DNA from: Beroe forskalii
Taxonomy: Eukaryota > Ctenophora > Nuda > Beroida > Beroidae
NCBI GenBank assembly: GCA_011033025.1
Contig: WFMF01000261.1
Location: 62,001 to 126,000, forward strand
Reading direction: 5' to 3'
Length of the DNA: 64,000 nucleotides
Shown here: positions 49,201 through 59,036 of the stretch, one piece after another
Numbering within the stretch: the first letter of the stretch is position 1
How the letters are laid out: each line of letters opens with the position of its first letter
Program-made: the position numbers and the translations under genes
The notes under the pieces: model-generated
The model's input: only the letters and a program-made list of their open reading frames with translations
Told to the model about the DNA's origin: nothing
Database searches by the model: none

Positions 49201-52200
49201 CGCTTGTAAAGGGCTGAACTTTCTTGAATCCAATACATATTCATGAGAGAATGTAAGAATGTACAACTCACTGCATGCTGGGGAGGGTCGCTAAGTCCCA
49301 CTCCTCCCCCTCCATCTCCTCTTCCTCCCAGTAGCCCACCTCAATGTTCAGGAACTCTTCACCAGTCTCTTCTACAGCTACTTCTTCACTACTCTTTTCT
49401 ATATCCTCCAAACTTGCCTTACAGCCGTACCATGTGTCAATACTTGACTGTGTATCTACTCGGTAGCTGAAAATAAACGGCTCATTGATTGATTGATTAA
49501 TCATTCATTGATTGGAAGTGAGATCAACATTCAAAAGTACTCCTAGAAGTAGGCAGACTAACTACTGTCAGGTTAAACTGACATTTAAGATCTGCAATAC
49601 CTACTCTAGAGACAGATTAAATTAAAAAAAGATTGAGAGATTACTTAAATGATTTCACCATCTTATAGCAAATATACGAGTCTGACACATCTCAGTATTT
49701 AACAAGGTAGTTACAGTAACTGAAGGTTGGTTGGGACACGTATTCAGGAAGAATATCTGAGTAGTTGTAAGGGTCCAAGGTTTCAGGGAGTGATGACAAC
49801 ATCACCAGCCAGTAACGCTCAATTAGGGGCCGTGTCTGAAATAAAGTCTCACTGAATACTGCTCAAATTATATGATAGATTTCACTTTATTTGAGACAAC
49901 AGACATTAGCAACAAAACTGCTCAAGGATATCGAATTGCATGGGGTCTCAGCTCGGGTTTTACTGGTACCAAATGATCTACTGTAGAATTTTATAGTACT
50001 AAAATCATACTGATATTTTCCTAGATCATAATATCTACCTTTGATTTTGTCATCAGAACATCCAGAGCAGTCCAAGCCCCTCTCTTAGCGAAAAGTATGC
50101 CCATTTCAACGATTGATATTGTACACAACACCTTGAATAACTCCCCATCGAATTCGAGGGAATCATCACGTCCCAGTATTTCAGTGTACAGGGAGAGCAC
50201 CACTTTGCTGTTCAGGAGAAAGACTTCCTTTTCACTTATTTCTTCATCGCTGAGACCCTTTTCAGTAACTGTGCTCGGACTTGCTTCCATCTCCTCTGCA
50301 TCATCTTCTGATAAAGGTGTAACATGATTGGAGTCATGATCGAGGATTTCATTGCTTTGGTCGTCCTCTTTTAGGTCTGTGGATGTATCAGTCTGGATTT
50401 TCCTGGAGCAAAATGTTGTAGTATCGACAGTTAGAATATCACATCATGAATTTACTGCTAATATTATGAAAACCATATAAATTACGCTTGAGAAAGAATT
50501 TGTAAAACAAAATAGGCATGAAAATTTTATGAAAACTTAGTTCTGAACACTTACATTGCATCTATTATATTCAAGCCATGGTCGAAGAGTAAGGTAGCAA
50601 ATTCAGCTGTGGGAGGCACAAACTTTTCAGTCTCATCAAGAACCCACAGATAATCTGTTATCTTACAGAGAAAATCCTGATACGATTTTTATTAAGTTAT
50701 TAGTTTCAAGCATGTGCTATAGCATGTACATATACATTTTGTTGTATGAAAATACTGAATACACTGGTATGCCAGAGTTATCATTTTGAATTTAAGATTT
50801 ATATCATTTAAAAAAAAAAAACGCCCTAAAATAAAAATAAGGGCGCATCTAAATACAAGACTGCATTAGCATTTTTCAAAGATTGAGTTTCAAATTTATT
50901 TTTAATGGTGTTATTTGCATTTTTCAAACGTATCAGTGACACCGCATTTACGGCGCGGCGGAACGGGTCGCTGCTGTGCACGGGTGCCCGTACAGCTGCC
51001 AAAACAAAAATTAACATTGCAATTGGGCGTGCGCCATGCGTGCGCGCTTGTCTATATGCAAAAAAGGTGCATTATACGGAAAAATTCTGATCAGCCTGAT
51101 CCAGTCCTTCTTTTAGTTTGATAACTATTCAATTTAAATTTAATTAATTTTAAAATACAAGTTCGATGTTTTGGCTATTTTGATTTAATCTTATTTTGAA
51201 CTTAAATCAAAGCTCAAAATGTAAAGTTATAAAATTTTTGAGTAGTGTTACCCTGTTGTCTCTGGACCTTTCGGGCGCTGTGTCTTCGCGCGCCGCCTGG
51301 GTTGGTGCTCTTTCGGGTGCGCTGCATTGCTGCGCCAAAAGTGCCTGCAGGATGCCGCGCACCGCGAGAGGGCATCATCATCCGGGCATGAAGCGTGGTG
51401 CGCTGCACCTGGGGAGGTCGGCACACCTGGGCCATGTTTAAAAATGGGTGATTTATTGGGATAAGGAAAGGAATTGATTTGATTTGACTTTTATTATGTA
51501 TTGAAAATGTTGATAAAAAATAAATTTTGTTTCCCTAAAATTTTGTTTCCCTAATACTTTATCAAGCTCAAATACCACATCAAAATATAGTTGTAACTTG
51601 TTTACCACAAGAGCATCTGGAAAAATATTCCAAGTTTTTTCGGCCTACACTCACATTAACGGCAGATATATTAGCATTGCCCAACATCCACTGAGTCTTA
51701 TAAACTTCATTCTTATCAAGATTGAATTTATTCGCAAGCAGCAAAGCTTCGCCATATTCCCTGTTCTCTATCTTTTGGTAGAACAGAATAGAGGGCGATG
51801 TTTGGAGAAGTTGGTAGAATTTATAGTTAACAGGGGCAGTCGAAGGTTCTTCTTTTGACCAGGATAGAAGCTGTTGCATCGATTTTAATACATCAGGAGA
51901 AAGGCAATCACCACTTTGCTGCGAATTCATGAATGATTATTAATCATTTAAGTTGATCTAGGTATCCCATATTATAATTACGAAACCATGAATATTATTC
52001 TGTATTGCTACTGAACAGTAGGTAGCAATGAATTTGTTTGGTAGTACAATTAATATTAATTATAAGCATTCTTTGATCTTTTTCTGATATTCTGTAATGG
52101 TACTTTTTCTTACTAGAGAATATATTATATATTTTTGATATTATATTGAATATTGATGCATTGAATAAAATTTCCTCAATCTCATATCTAGAATAGAAGT

Positions 52201-52441
52201 GGGATACAGTATATTATCATTGTTATTATTTCAATTAGAGAACACTTACCTCTAAGACAAAAATTGAATTTATTGGTGATGGAATAAAAACTGAAGGCAT
52301 TGTAAACTTTTCAGCTTCGATTATCTCCATATTCTTGAATGGCAGCAGAATGAATTTGCCAGTGGAGGAAAGTATAGCAATTATATCCTCAGACCACCAT
52401 CCTCCATCCACAACTGTCTCAGAAGCACCAAGTTCTGGTAT
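37184..52441 (-). CDS. NBAS: NBAS, NRZ-complex subunit (C-terminal two-thirds)
   Basis: NBAS sits on the ER, where the NRZ complex tethers COPI vesicles and aids Upf1-linked mRNA decay. Exons in transcript order: 52250-52441, 51655-51918, 50555-50676, 50039-50402, 49715-49835, 49272-49466, 48725-48959, 48331-48567, 48000-48130, 47547-47766, 46977-47150, 45177-45353, 44820-44955, 44465-44580, 43941-44073, 41614-41805, 41036-41235, 40636-40893, 39529-39633, 38747-39201, 38410-38554, 37942-38191, 37184-37649. Family matches: GGWWSEDIIAIL at the propeller end; FYQKIENREYGEALLLANKF; AKRGAWTALDVL with LSSLPETLDPYNYSDILPE; the Sec39 part with VDQILSQSGLFDHAAALIDL; PENLAWNCISHSPNN; YDMDLWEIHFKHAQWLL; IYPLIGGTKYSTLSAYYSL; the end GRLREAGNLVEALSLMAQF. 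Most junction phases agree. Exceptions: an internal one-base shift near 45245 and mismatched phases at the 47547/47150 and 49715/49466 joins. The N-terminus is not in the recognised part. Confidence 0.88.
37832..37945 (-). repeat. 36-bp minisatellite multiplying an NBAS splice donor
   Basis: The exon 37942-38191 ends (minus strand) GCTATTGCTAG|GTACTGAC. The donor recurs with a period of exactly 36 bp at 37940, 37904, 37868 and 37832. Each unit runs from GTACTGACRCG to ACTATTGCTAG (one copy reads TGCTAAG). The whole unit starts GT, ends AG and contains a TTGAT branch-like motif. Confidence 0.9.
39640..40595. repeat. G-rich minisatellite GTGAGTGGGAGTTAGGGGA in an NBAS intron
   Basis: About 950 bp of degenerate 15-20-bp units occupy most of the intron between exons 40636-40893 and 39529-39633. 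Viewed from the gene strand it is CCCTAACTCCCACTCAC, so it forms a very long pyrimidine-rich tract right up to the acceptor ACTCATCACCAG. The plus strand has repeated GGG runs able to form quadruplexes. The proline/threonine-rich open frame at 40337-40552 (-) is a by-product. Confidence 0.9.
40610..40658 (-). repeat. 23-bp duplication of an NBAS splice donor
   Basis: On the minus strand the exon ends CCTCTCCTTAATGATG|GTAAAA, then repeats CCTCTTCTTAATGATG|GTAAAT 23 bases later. The first donor (exon edge 40636) preserves the reading frame into the next exon; use of the second leads to a stop. Confidence 0.85.
41218..41560 (-). repeat. 54-bp minisatellite at an NBAS acceptor, open in frame
   Basis: On the minus strand, units beginning GTAACATTCTGAAGGAG and ending CCACTTTCCCAG lie head to tail. 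Possible exon starts are at 41235, 41289, 41343, 41397, 41451 and 41505. The 54-base unit encodes GNILKELHGNVSLITTFP and is open in the NBAS frame, so any acceptor keeps the frame and adds multiples of 18 residues. Each unit also has the layout of a tiny intron: GT start, CTGAT branch-like motif, pyrimidine tract, AG end. Confidence 0.9.
41940..43180. repeat. ~345-bp tandem repeat array in an NBAS intron
   Basis: The intron between 41805 and 43941 contains three to four diverged copies of a unit of about 345 bp. Landmarks are GTCGCGACATCT near 42428, 42772 and 43118, plus TTTTTGACCTTGCGTTGT, CTTAACCTCTCCTGAGAGCC and TTTGAGGTGATCCTAGACAG. Further related sequence lies at 43180-43700, where CAACTTGTAGC(C/A)(A/G)CCATGGGTACTAC occurs twice. 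There is no coding signal. Confidence 0.8.
44299..44365. repeat. Inverted repeat in an NBAS intron
   Basis: AAAGCACTGTAACGTTAGGTAACGAACAGTGCTT-type sequence is followed at once by its near reverse complement AAGCACTGTTTGTTACCTAACGTTA. Both arms are about 30 bases. AAGCACTG and TAACGTTAGAAT recur near 44415-44445, so this may be a remnant of a small foldback element. Confidence 0.7.
45373..45827. mobile_element. MITE copy 1, GGCCCGTATTCACCAA ends
   Basis: The 16-bp inverted ends are GGCCCGTATTCACCAA and TTGGTGAATACGGGCC, and TAA flanks both sides. That fits a TWA-duplicating PIF/Harbinger-like MITE. It lies in the NBAS intron beyond 45353. It has a neighbour 11 bases away with the same sequence and orientation. 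The open frames on it are artefacts. Confidence 0.85.
45839..46286. mobile_element. MITE copy 2, tandem with copy 1
   Basis: About 448 bp, nearly identical to 45373-45827, including both inverted ends (left end GGCCCATATTCACCAA, right end TTGGTGAATACGGGCC). Only small substitutions and short deletions separate the two copies. This points to a recent tandem duplication or a second insertion next to the first. Confidence 0.85.
46880..46985 (-). repeat. Triplicated NBAS splice donor
   Basis: On the minus strand, CCTTACATYGACTTCGTTAG|GTAC occurs at exon edges 46977 and 46894, with a variant ACTCTGTTAG|GTAACT at 46931. The spacing is 46 and 37 bases. The copy at 46977 belongs to the exon; the others lie in the intron and repeat about 35 exonic bases. 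Confidence 0.85.
48270..48345 (-). repeat. 32-bp duplication of an NBAS splice donor
   Basis: On the minus strand, CAGTGTCTG|GTGAGTGGGGAAGTGGGAC is followed 32 bases later by CAATGTCTG|GTGAGTGGGAAGTGGGGC. The first donor (exon edge 48331) gives the right phase to the next exon at 48130. The second is a copy in the intron. Confidence 0.85.
50677..51654. other. NBAS intron with a GC-rich insertion
   Basis: Sequence at about 50815-51440 contains GC-rich stretches (GGCGCGGCGGAACGGGTCGC, GCGCGCCGCC) in an otherwise AT-rich intron. It may be an inserted element, starting near ACGCCCTAAAATAAAAATAAGGGCG, but I could not fix ends. Open frames there are arginine- and alanine-rich and look like composition artefacts. 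Confidence 0.45.
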
Positions 52442-54770
52442 CTGTAATTAGGAGAAACTTATTGATTTCATAAAGTTGTGAACCTAAAACTTAAATTTCT
52501 ATGATAATTGAATGAATGGCTTAGTTCTTAATCTAAAGATCAAAGTTATGTGTTTTACGATCATACTAAATGATGAATGTTCAAAGTCAAAGTTGAAAGC
52601 ATTTCACAATAATATGTAGGATACTAATTAAATGAAAAAAAACCATATTTTGGAATACTCAATATTCTTTGCAATCCTCAGAGATGGGATATAATGTATT
52701 GATATCATCTTGCATTCATTTCCAAAGACTACTAGGAATTTTTCCTTGACATCTCAATTTACAGAAATTACAGTATTCCATTTCAATCCTTATGGTAGAA
52801 TTTATTCAAGAGTTGGACATTAGGGGTAATCTGTCTTGGTACAGATCCCAAATCTTGATAAAACCTGCAATCATTTTATTAAATCTTCAATTCAAATAAT
52901 TAACATATTATGATCAACAAAGTTTGAATGGTAATACACCGACTTTTCTATCCAGAAATCAAAATCTTGACTTCAAGCATTCCTAAAGACCTGGATATAA
53001 TTGAATGACAACCTTCTCATAGTAATTTTGGGTCCTAATTACCTGATTGAGTTAAGTGTGAAGTTATCAATTTGCTGCTTTTACCAAGCATGTCATATCT
53101 AATACTCTAACAGAAAATGCAAATTTTGTATCTTTGTAACATCTATGGATGAAATGAAACAAAAGTAATCCTTCCTTCGATAGGATCAAGAAGCGATAGC
53201 CATTATCATTCCAGATACCAAAAGTTCTGATCTTATCTTTTGGATAATTTTCTTCGATTTAAAACATCTTTTCCCTTCAACATTATAGAAAATATATTCT
53301 CATCATGGTAACCCCAAAGAGTCATCTTTAAAGAGACCTGCAATATTAACTGAGTTCATTCAAACGTTTTCCCTTAGATACTGAAAAGAAAAGGTTTTGT
53401 CAAAACAATGATATAATGCCATAAAATTACAAGGGTTTTTCCCATTAAAGGGAAAACTGAGGGTTTTGGGGCTACAAATTATAATAATCACATTGATCCG
53501 GGTAAAATTTTTCCCCTGCTTTTTTAATTTTTATGAACTGTTGAATAACTGCTGGCAATGCACATCAATTTCCCTTGATTTTATCTTAAGTTCATACAAC
53601 ATTTTAGTGTCAGGTAACAGGATCATATAAATCCATTCCCCCAAAAGATAAAATTATGAGATAGAAATATGAATGAGTTTTGAAAGCCCCCATGCAAACT
53701 AGAAAAAAAATTCAAAATTTCCCTAATTGCCTTGATATCTCCATAAAGGAAATAGATAGTCCCAATTTTATCTTTTAAAGATGTGGGTTACTACAAACAT
53801 TAAAAAAAACAATCAATTTTTAATTTAATGATCAATGATAAACAGAGGGGAAGAGACTAAACTGTGAATCATCCATTTGGACAATTGGGGATTGGAAATT
53901 TATCAATTATAATTTTGATAAAAGATGTGTTTAAATAGTAAATTTTTTGTTGTAGGAAACAACAAGTTTTGCCATTAAAAACAATTCAAATCATGGGACC
54001 CGTAAAAAACATCTTTGTTTAAATGGGTTTATCATGAAATTCCCTTTGTTTAAAAAACACCCCTACAGTTTTGTTTTAAAGGGTTCCTTATCTCAATGTA
54101 AAATTTCTTTCTTTGTTAAAAAAGAAAAAAAAAAGTTTTTTTTTTATCAACATTACAAAAAAATTAAAAAACAAAACAAATATCCTTTCCTTTTTCCCCT
54201 AATTTTCCCAATTTTAAAATTAAAAACGTGCCCCCGCAAGCAAACAGGGGAAAGGGGATAAATTTTTTTGCAACAACGGTCTTCAATGTCCTCATTGTAT
54301 GAATACGATAATCTCCCAAAAAAATTTCATACTTTTTGATATAAATATTAGTAAGAAAGATAACATTTTGTTTGAAAACAATGGAAAACCACACATTCTT
54401 TTTTTGAACAATCTCAATAAAAAATAATTAAAACTGAAATTTAAAATTTTACCCAAAATAAATAAAACAGGTATTTCATCTTTACATTTAAGTTTTTGAA
54501 ATTTTCTTATTTAAAAGGTTTATCAATTAAAATTTTTGTTGGGGCCAGTAGAATTTGGTAATAATTAAAAATTTTTCCCCTTTTTCAGTTTAAAATTTTT
54601 TTTCAAGTTACAGAAAATCTTTCTTGTGACAATTTTCGTATTGTTTATTATCTTAAGGCCCTTAGGGGTACCAATTTGGCGTGATAAAAAATGATACTTC
54701 TATTTTTAGTTCAGAACAGTATACTTGAACAGTAAATTTGTCCTCCAGATTCATTACATTCTGAAAGTGA
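52442..54770 (-). pseudogene. Possible upstream NBAS propeller exons, degraded or poor sequence
   Basis: On the minus strand short fragments fit the WD40-like part of NBAS: FIKIWDLYQDRLPL at about 52800-52860, GIWNDNGYRFLILSKEGLLL at about 53140-53220, and TLWGYHDENIFSI at about 53285-53330. At 54686-54760 a tract NVMNLEDKFTVQVYCSELK follows an acceptor-like CTTTCAG. Frames are interrupted. From about 53400 to 54650 the DNA is made of long runs of A, T and C or G that look like either decay or low-quality consensus. I cannot assemble continuous exons. Either the 5' part of the gene lies farther right, past the repeats, or the locus is broken here. Confidence 0.35.
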
Positions 54771-54929
54771 AAGTGAACTAATGATTAAAGTAAAACTATT
54801 ACTGGAATTAATTGCGATTTTTTAAATTGGCTTGAAATTGAATTCAACAGCTTTAGAAATATAATGCTTATAGTTATATGATGAGCCTGAGAATGGGACA
54901 TATTAATATTATAAATCCTATTTATGCAA

Positions 54930-56205
54930 AACGCCGATTCGGCGCCGCAAAGCGCCGAATCGGCGCCTATAATCTTTAGGCACCTATAGGCGGTACCGCT
55001 TTTAGGCGCCTATGGCTATAGTTAACAAGACGTGTTGAATTATCGGCGGTCATCGGCGCCGAAAAGCGCCTATCGCGCCGTCGGCGTTTTTTGACCGCCT
55101 ATACTTATAGGCGCCTACGTTTTTCATCGCCTAAAGGCGCCGATACTGGTTTTTGTCCTCAGCGATGTCCTAAGTATCGGCGCCTATAGGCGCCGATATT
55201 GATCTCTAGCAATCTGTATTCCTCCTTTTTTTCGGCGCCGATGAATAAAGGCAGTACTAAACTCCTAAATTGGGCTAGAGTTAGGGTTTGGGTTAGGCCG
55301 AAGGCGTAGAGGTCAGACAACGTCTGACAAGGGTTTGGGTAAGGGTTTGGGTTAGAGTTTGAGTTGACCCAAACCCTAACCAGACCCTGACCAAACCCTA
55401 ACCCAAACTCTTACAGTTACCCAAACCCTATTTAGAAGTTTAGGACTGCTTTATTTCATCGGCGCCTATAGAATTTAGGACGATGAATTTAATACTTTGG
55501 CTGATAATTGACTCGAAGCTCAGCTAATAAAACTCATCCTTGCCAATTCAGCACTGCCTTAATTCATCAGCGCCTATAGGCTCCGACAAAAAGGAAAAAC
55601 ACAGTGTGTTTTTCATTTTTTGTCGGAGCCTATAGGCGCTGATGAATTGTAAGGTGGTTTCATCGTTCCGCATCGATCGAATGGATTGATCAAATGAAAA
55701 ACGCGCGCAATACACTTTTATGTTTTACGATGACGTCCGCGCAAAACAGCAAGCAAGCGCAATTGTGTGCGTTTTTCATTTGAATTTGATCAGTTCATTC
55801 GATCGACGTGGAACGATGCAGGTGCCTTAAGGCAGTGCTGAATTGGCAAGGATGAGTTTTATTAGCTGAGCTTCGTGTCAATTATCAGCCAAAGTACTAA
55901 ATTCATCGTCCTAAATTGTATAGCCATAGGCGCCGATGAAAAAAGGAAGAATACAGATTGCTAGAGATCAATATCGGCGCCGATACTTAGGACATCGCTG
56001 AGGACAAAAACCAGTATCGGCGCCTTTAAGTTTAGGCGATGAAATAAAAACGTAGGCGCCTATACTGCCTATAGGCGGTCAAAAACGCCGACGGCGCCAA
56101 TAGGCGGTGTATACTATTACTTATAGTTATAGGCGCTTTTCGGCGCCTATAGGCGCCGATGACCGCCGATAATTGGACACTCGTTAACTTTAGGCGCCTA
56201 ATTGA
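54930..56205. repeat. Large nested palindrome of GGCGCCTATAGGCGCCGAT units
   Basis: Left and right arms match in reverse complement at several levels. The tract 55194-55232, with ATCTCTAGCAATCTGTATTC, pairs with 55938-55975. The tract 55490-55570 (TGATAATTGACTCG, CATCCTTGCCAATTCAGCAC) pairs with 55825-55905. The tract 55660-55690 pairs with 55780-55815. ATCGGCGGTCATCGGCGCCGAAAAGCGCC near 55040 pairs with its complement near 56140. The word GGCGCCTATAGGCGCC recurs throughout. No transposase is visible; it resembles a foldback transposon. Confidence 0.8.
55265..55440. repeat. Telomere-like GGGTTTGGGTTAGGG stretch, inverted
   Basis: Imperfect TTAGGG/TTTGGG units run one way (GGGTTTGGGTTAGGC, GGGTTTGGGTAAGGG). 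After TTGAGTTGACCCAAACC they turn into their complement (CCCTAACC, ACCAAACCCTAACCC). It lies within the left arm of the large palindrome and has no counterpart in the right arm, so it arrived later or was lost from the other side. Confidence 0.7.
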
Positions 56206-56209
56206 TCCT

Positions 56210-57095
56210 AATTGCTAAACACTTATACCCCTGTTATCGTCGCGCGGGGCGTACACACACCTATGCTATGCGGGCTTAGGAAAATTCCTAAGCCCGCATA
56301 GGTGTGTGTACGCGCCGCGCGCTTCCCTGAGGAAGCGCGACGATAACAGGGACATACGCGTTTAGCAAGGTATTGTGGTAATATCGAATAGGTTGCTCTA
56401 ACCAAGTAACCAGATCCCTAGTTTTACGCGCGCGCCGCGCCTTGTTCGTTTTGAGACGACGCGACGCCCTTGGTTAGTGGTATCGAATATTACTTCATGT
56501 TTTCCCCTAACCAGGGGTGTCGATACGCTTGCCGCGCCGCGCACTCCGCGCGCGTAACCAGGGCCCTGGTTAGGGCAACTTCATGTTATGGAGCCCATTT
56601 TGCGAGCGCAAGCGCGACTCTTCAGATAGGAGGCACAATGCAAAATGTTTCATGTTTGTGACTTTTCTATAGAATTAAAGTCACAAACATTTTGTGCCTT
56701 TTCTCTTGCTAAACACGTATATCCCTTGTCTGACGTCGTGGCTTCCTAAACCCGCATAGGTGTGTGTACGCGCCGCGCGCTTCCCTACGGGAAGCGCCGC
56801 GCGAGCCACACAGGGATATACGTGTTTAGCAACGTCGTGGCGCGCGCGCTTCACGCGCGCGAGGGGGTCAGGCAACGCCTGACAATATATCCCTGTGTGG
56901 CTCGCGAGTCGCGCGGCGCGTTTCCCCAGCACAGGGAAGCTTAAGCGCGCGGCGCGTACACACATCTATGCGGGCAATTAGGAACCTCTTTTCTGATTCC
57001 TAAGCCCGCATAGGTGTGTGTACGCGCCGCGCGCTTCCCTGGGGAAGCGCGCCGCGCGAGCCACACAGGGATATACGTGTTTAGCAACTTTTCTG
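56210..57095. repeat. Cluster of GC-rich hairpins with AAACACGTATATCCCTG ends
   Basis: At least three hairpins share parts. One at about 56215-56370 is centred on AGGAAAATTCCT. The second is at about 56705-56850. The third is at about 56880-57090. Common modules are GCTAAACACGTATATCCC / GGGATATACGTGTTTAGC, CCCGCATAGGTGTGTGTACG and CGCCGCGCGCTTCCCT. CpG-rich cores are embedded in AT-rich flanks. Long open frames here are arginine/alanine artefacts of GCGC repeats. Confidence 0.8.
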
Positions 57096-57099
57096 AAGA

Positions 57100-57600
57100 G
57101 GTGCGCTTGCGCGCGCGAAATAAGGCTCCGTAACATGCAGAGTAATATTCGATACCTATTTTTTCATTTTGCCCTTTTGGAACACTGGAACAGTTTGTCT
57201 GACGTCGTCAGACCCATTATTTCAAATTTTAAATTCCATTTAAAATAAGGCTCTTCGAGTCGTGGCAACGCCTGACAAGGAACAGTGCAGGTGTTCCAAA
57301 AGGGCCAAATTGACCCCTTAAGAACAGCCTGTGTTCCAAAAGGGCCAAAGTGGCCTTTTTTAGCTTGGTGTTCCATAAGGGCCAAATGTACTCAAAGTTT
57401 CTACAGCTTTCAAATGTTTACCAAGCACCTAAACAGGCTTTTAGGAAATGGAATGTTAATGCAATGTGACAATTTGGCAATTTACCCTAATTTCGTTCCA
57501 TAGGGGCTATAAGTTCACCAAAAACAACTTTTACATGAACAATGATGTTTTTATAGCTTGCTTAGATGGTCAACAAAATCGTGCATAGTTCCAAATACCT
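57100..57600. other. Unassigned DNA before the retrotransposon
   Basis: The phrase GTGTTCCAAAAGGGCCAAA recurs at about 57292, 57334 and 57369 (last variant CATAAGGGCC). The stretch may include the 5' flank or a truncated 5' end of the non-LTR element that follows. No coding exon is recognised. Confidence 0.4.
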
Positions 57601-57768
57601 TTCAATTACCTCAAGAACACTTTAAAAACACAGCATTTTGACCGTTTTTGTGCAATCAGCTAAGTCTGTGAGAAATATCAAGGATATGAATATAGAAGAG
57701 TTTCAGAAAGACATTATGGACTGTGACCTCAACAGACCAGAAACTTTTATTGATATAAACAACGTAGT

Positions 57769-58372
57769 CATGGGTGGAGCAGGAGCCGGGGACAGGGGGT
57801 TTTTTCCCCGGCTTAATTTATGGAGCCGGGGAAAAGTATCCTTTTTCCCCGGCTCAAATTTGACAAAATTTTCAACCTTCTTATATAAAATCGCAAATTG
57901 TGACCAGCTTTGAGCCTTACTTTTCAAGTTACACTTTCTGGCCAATCTATAATTGTGTAAAATTTGCTTTTGTTATTTCAAGGCTACTTTACCTTGACCA
58001 AATAGGATTATGACCATCATTAACCGATACAAACTAGATTCGGTGTGGTTACACGACTTTTTCATTTGATAGGCGGTTTTACCAATCGGTAATTCAGTGC
58101 AATAACACAATATTATGATGTCACTTCCATATGCCTATCATTTTGATATGCTGCAACATGAGAACATGTAGATATTGGTCCGACCTGATTGCTTTAGGAA
58201 AACAAACAACCTTGGGAGTGGGAAGCTAATGTTTCATACAACTACGTTACTGTTCGTCTTTTGGGATCAAAAATGTTGTTGGACTGCTATAATTAAATTA
58301 CCATAATTCAATTAGCGTTAATTTTCGAGGGAAAAATTCCCCGGCTCAAAAATCAACATTGCTCCACCGTTG
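57769..58372. mobile_element. hAT-like MITE (604 bp) inside the retrotransposon
   Basis: It is flanked by an exact 8-bp duplication AACGTAGT at 57761-57768 and 58373-58380. The ends are CATGGGTGGAGCA and the near complement TGCTCCACCGTTG. Removing element and one duplication restores the reading frame of the host element. GAGCCGGGGAAAAA / TTTTTCCCCGGCTC pieces recur just inside both ends. The size and the 8-bp duplication fit a non-autonomous hAT element. Confidence 0.9.
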
Positions 58373-59036
58373 AACGTAGTAGATCTTTATAATTCAAACC
58401 TGAAGAGAATTATTGATAGTCATGCCCCCCTCAAGACAATTAAGGTCTTTCCAGAACAAAGTGTTTGGTTTAACTCTACATGTCAAGAGGCAAGGCGTCT
58501 TAGGAGAAAAGCTGAGAGGAAAAAGAAAAAGCTTAATACAACAGAGTCCTGCATTGCATGGGGTGAGGCATCGAAACATGCTGCTGAAGTCATTAATGCC
58601 ACCAGGGATGCTTACTATAAGACTCAACTAGACAAAAGTACAGCTGATAAGAAGAAGACATTTGCTATTGTAAATCACTTAATGGATAGGAATATCTCAC
58701 AATCATACATTTCATCTCATAAGCCTGATGAAATTATTGCAACTGAGATGAAAGATTTCTTTGCAACAAAAGTGCACAACATATATGACAAAATAGAGGA
58801 AGCAATTTACAGGGAATCCATATCCTCCTTTGAAACTCCAGATTTTGAAGGTGAACCCTGGACTCAGTTCGAATTGATAACAGAAGAAGAACTGTCAAAG
58901 GTTGTAAAATCTCTGAACTTGAAATTTTGTGAGCAAGACCCTATACCAAGCAAGTTGTTTAATGATTGCTTCCATGAGCTCAAGACTAGCACTCTTTATA
59001 TAGTGAATGAATCTCTCAAATCTGGTGTGTTCCCAT

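Noticed and set aside
55265-55440. A chromosome end, from the telomere-like repeats
   Set aside because: Units are degenerate, present in both orientations and internal to a transposon-like palindrome, with genes and elements on both sides.
56223-57061. Arginine/alanine-rich open frames on both strands
   Set aside because: They follow GCGC-rich palindromes; the same words appear in both orientations and have no protein features.
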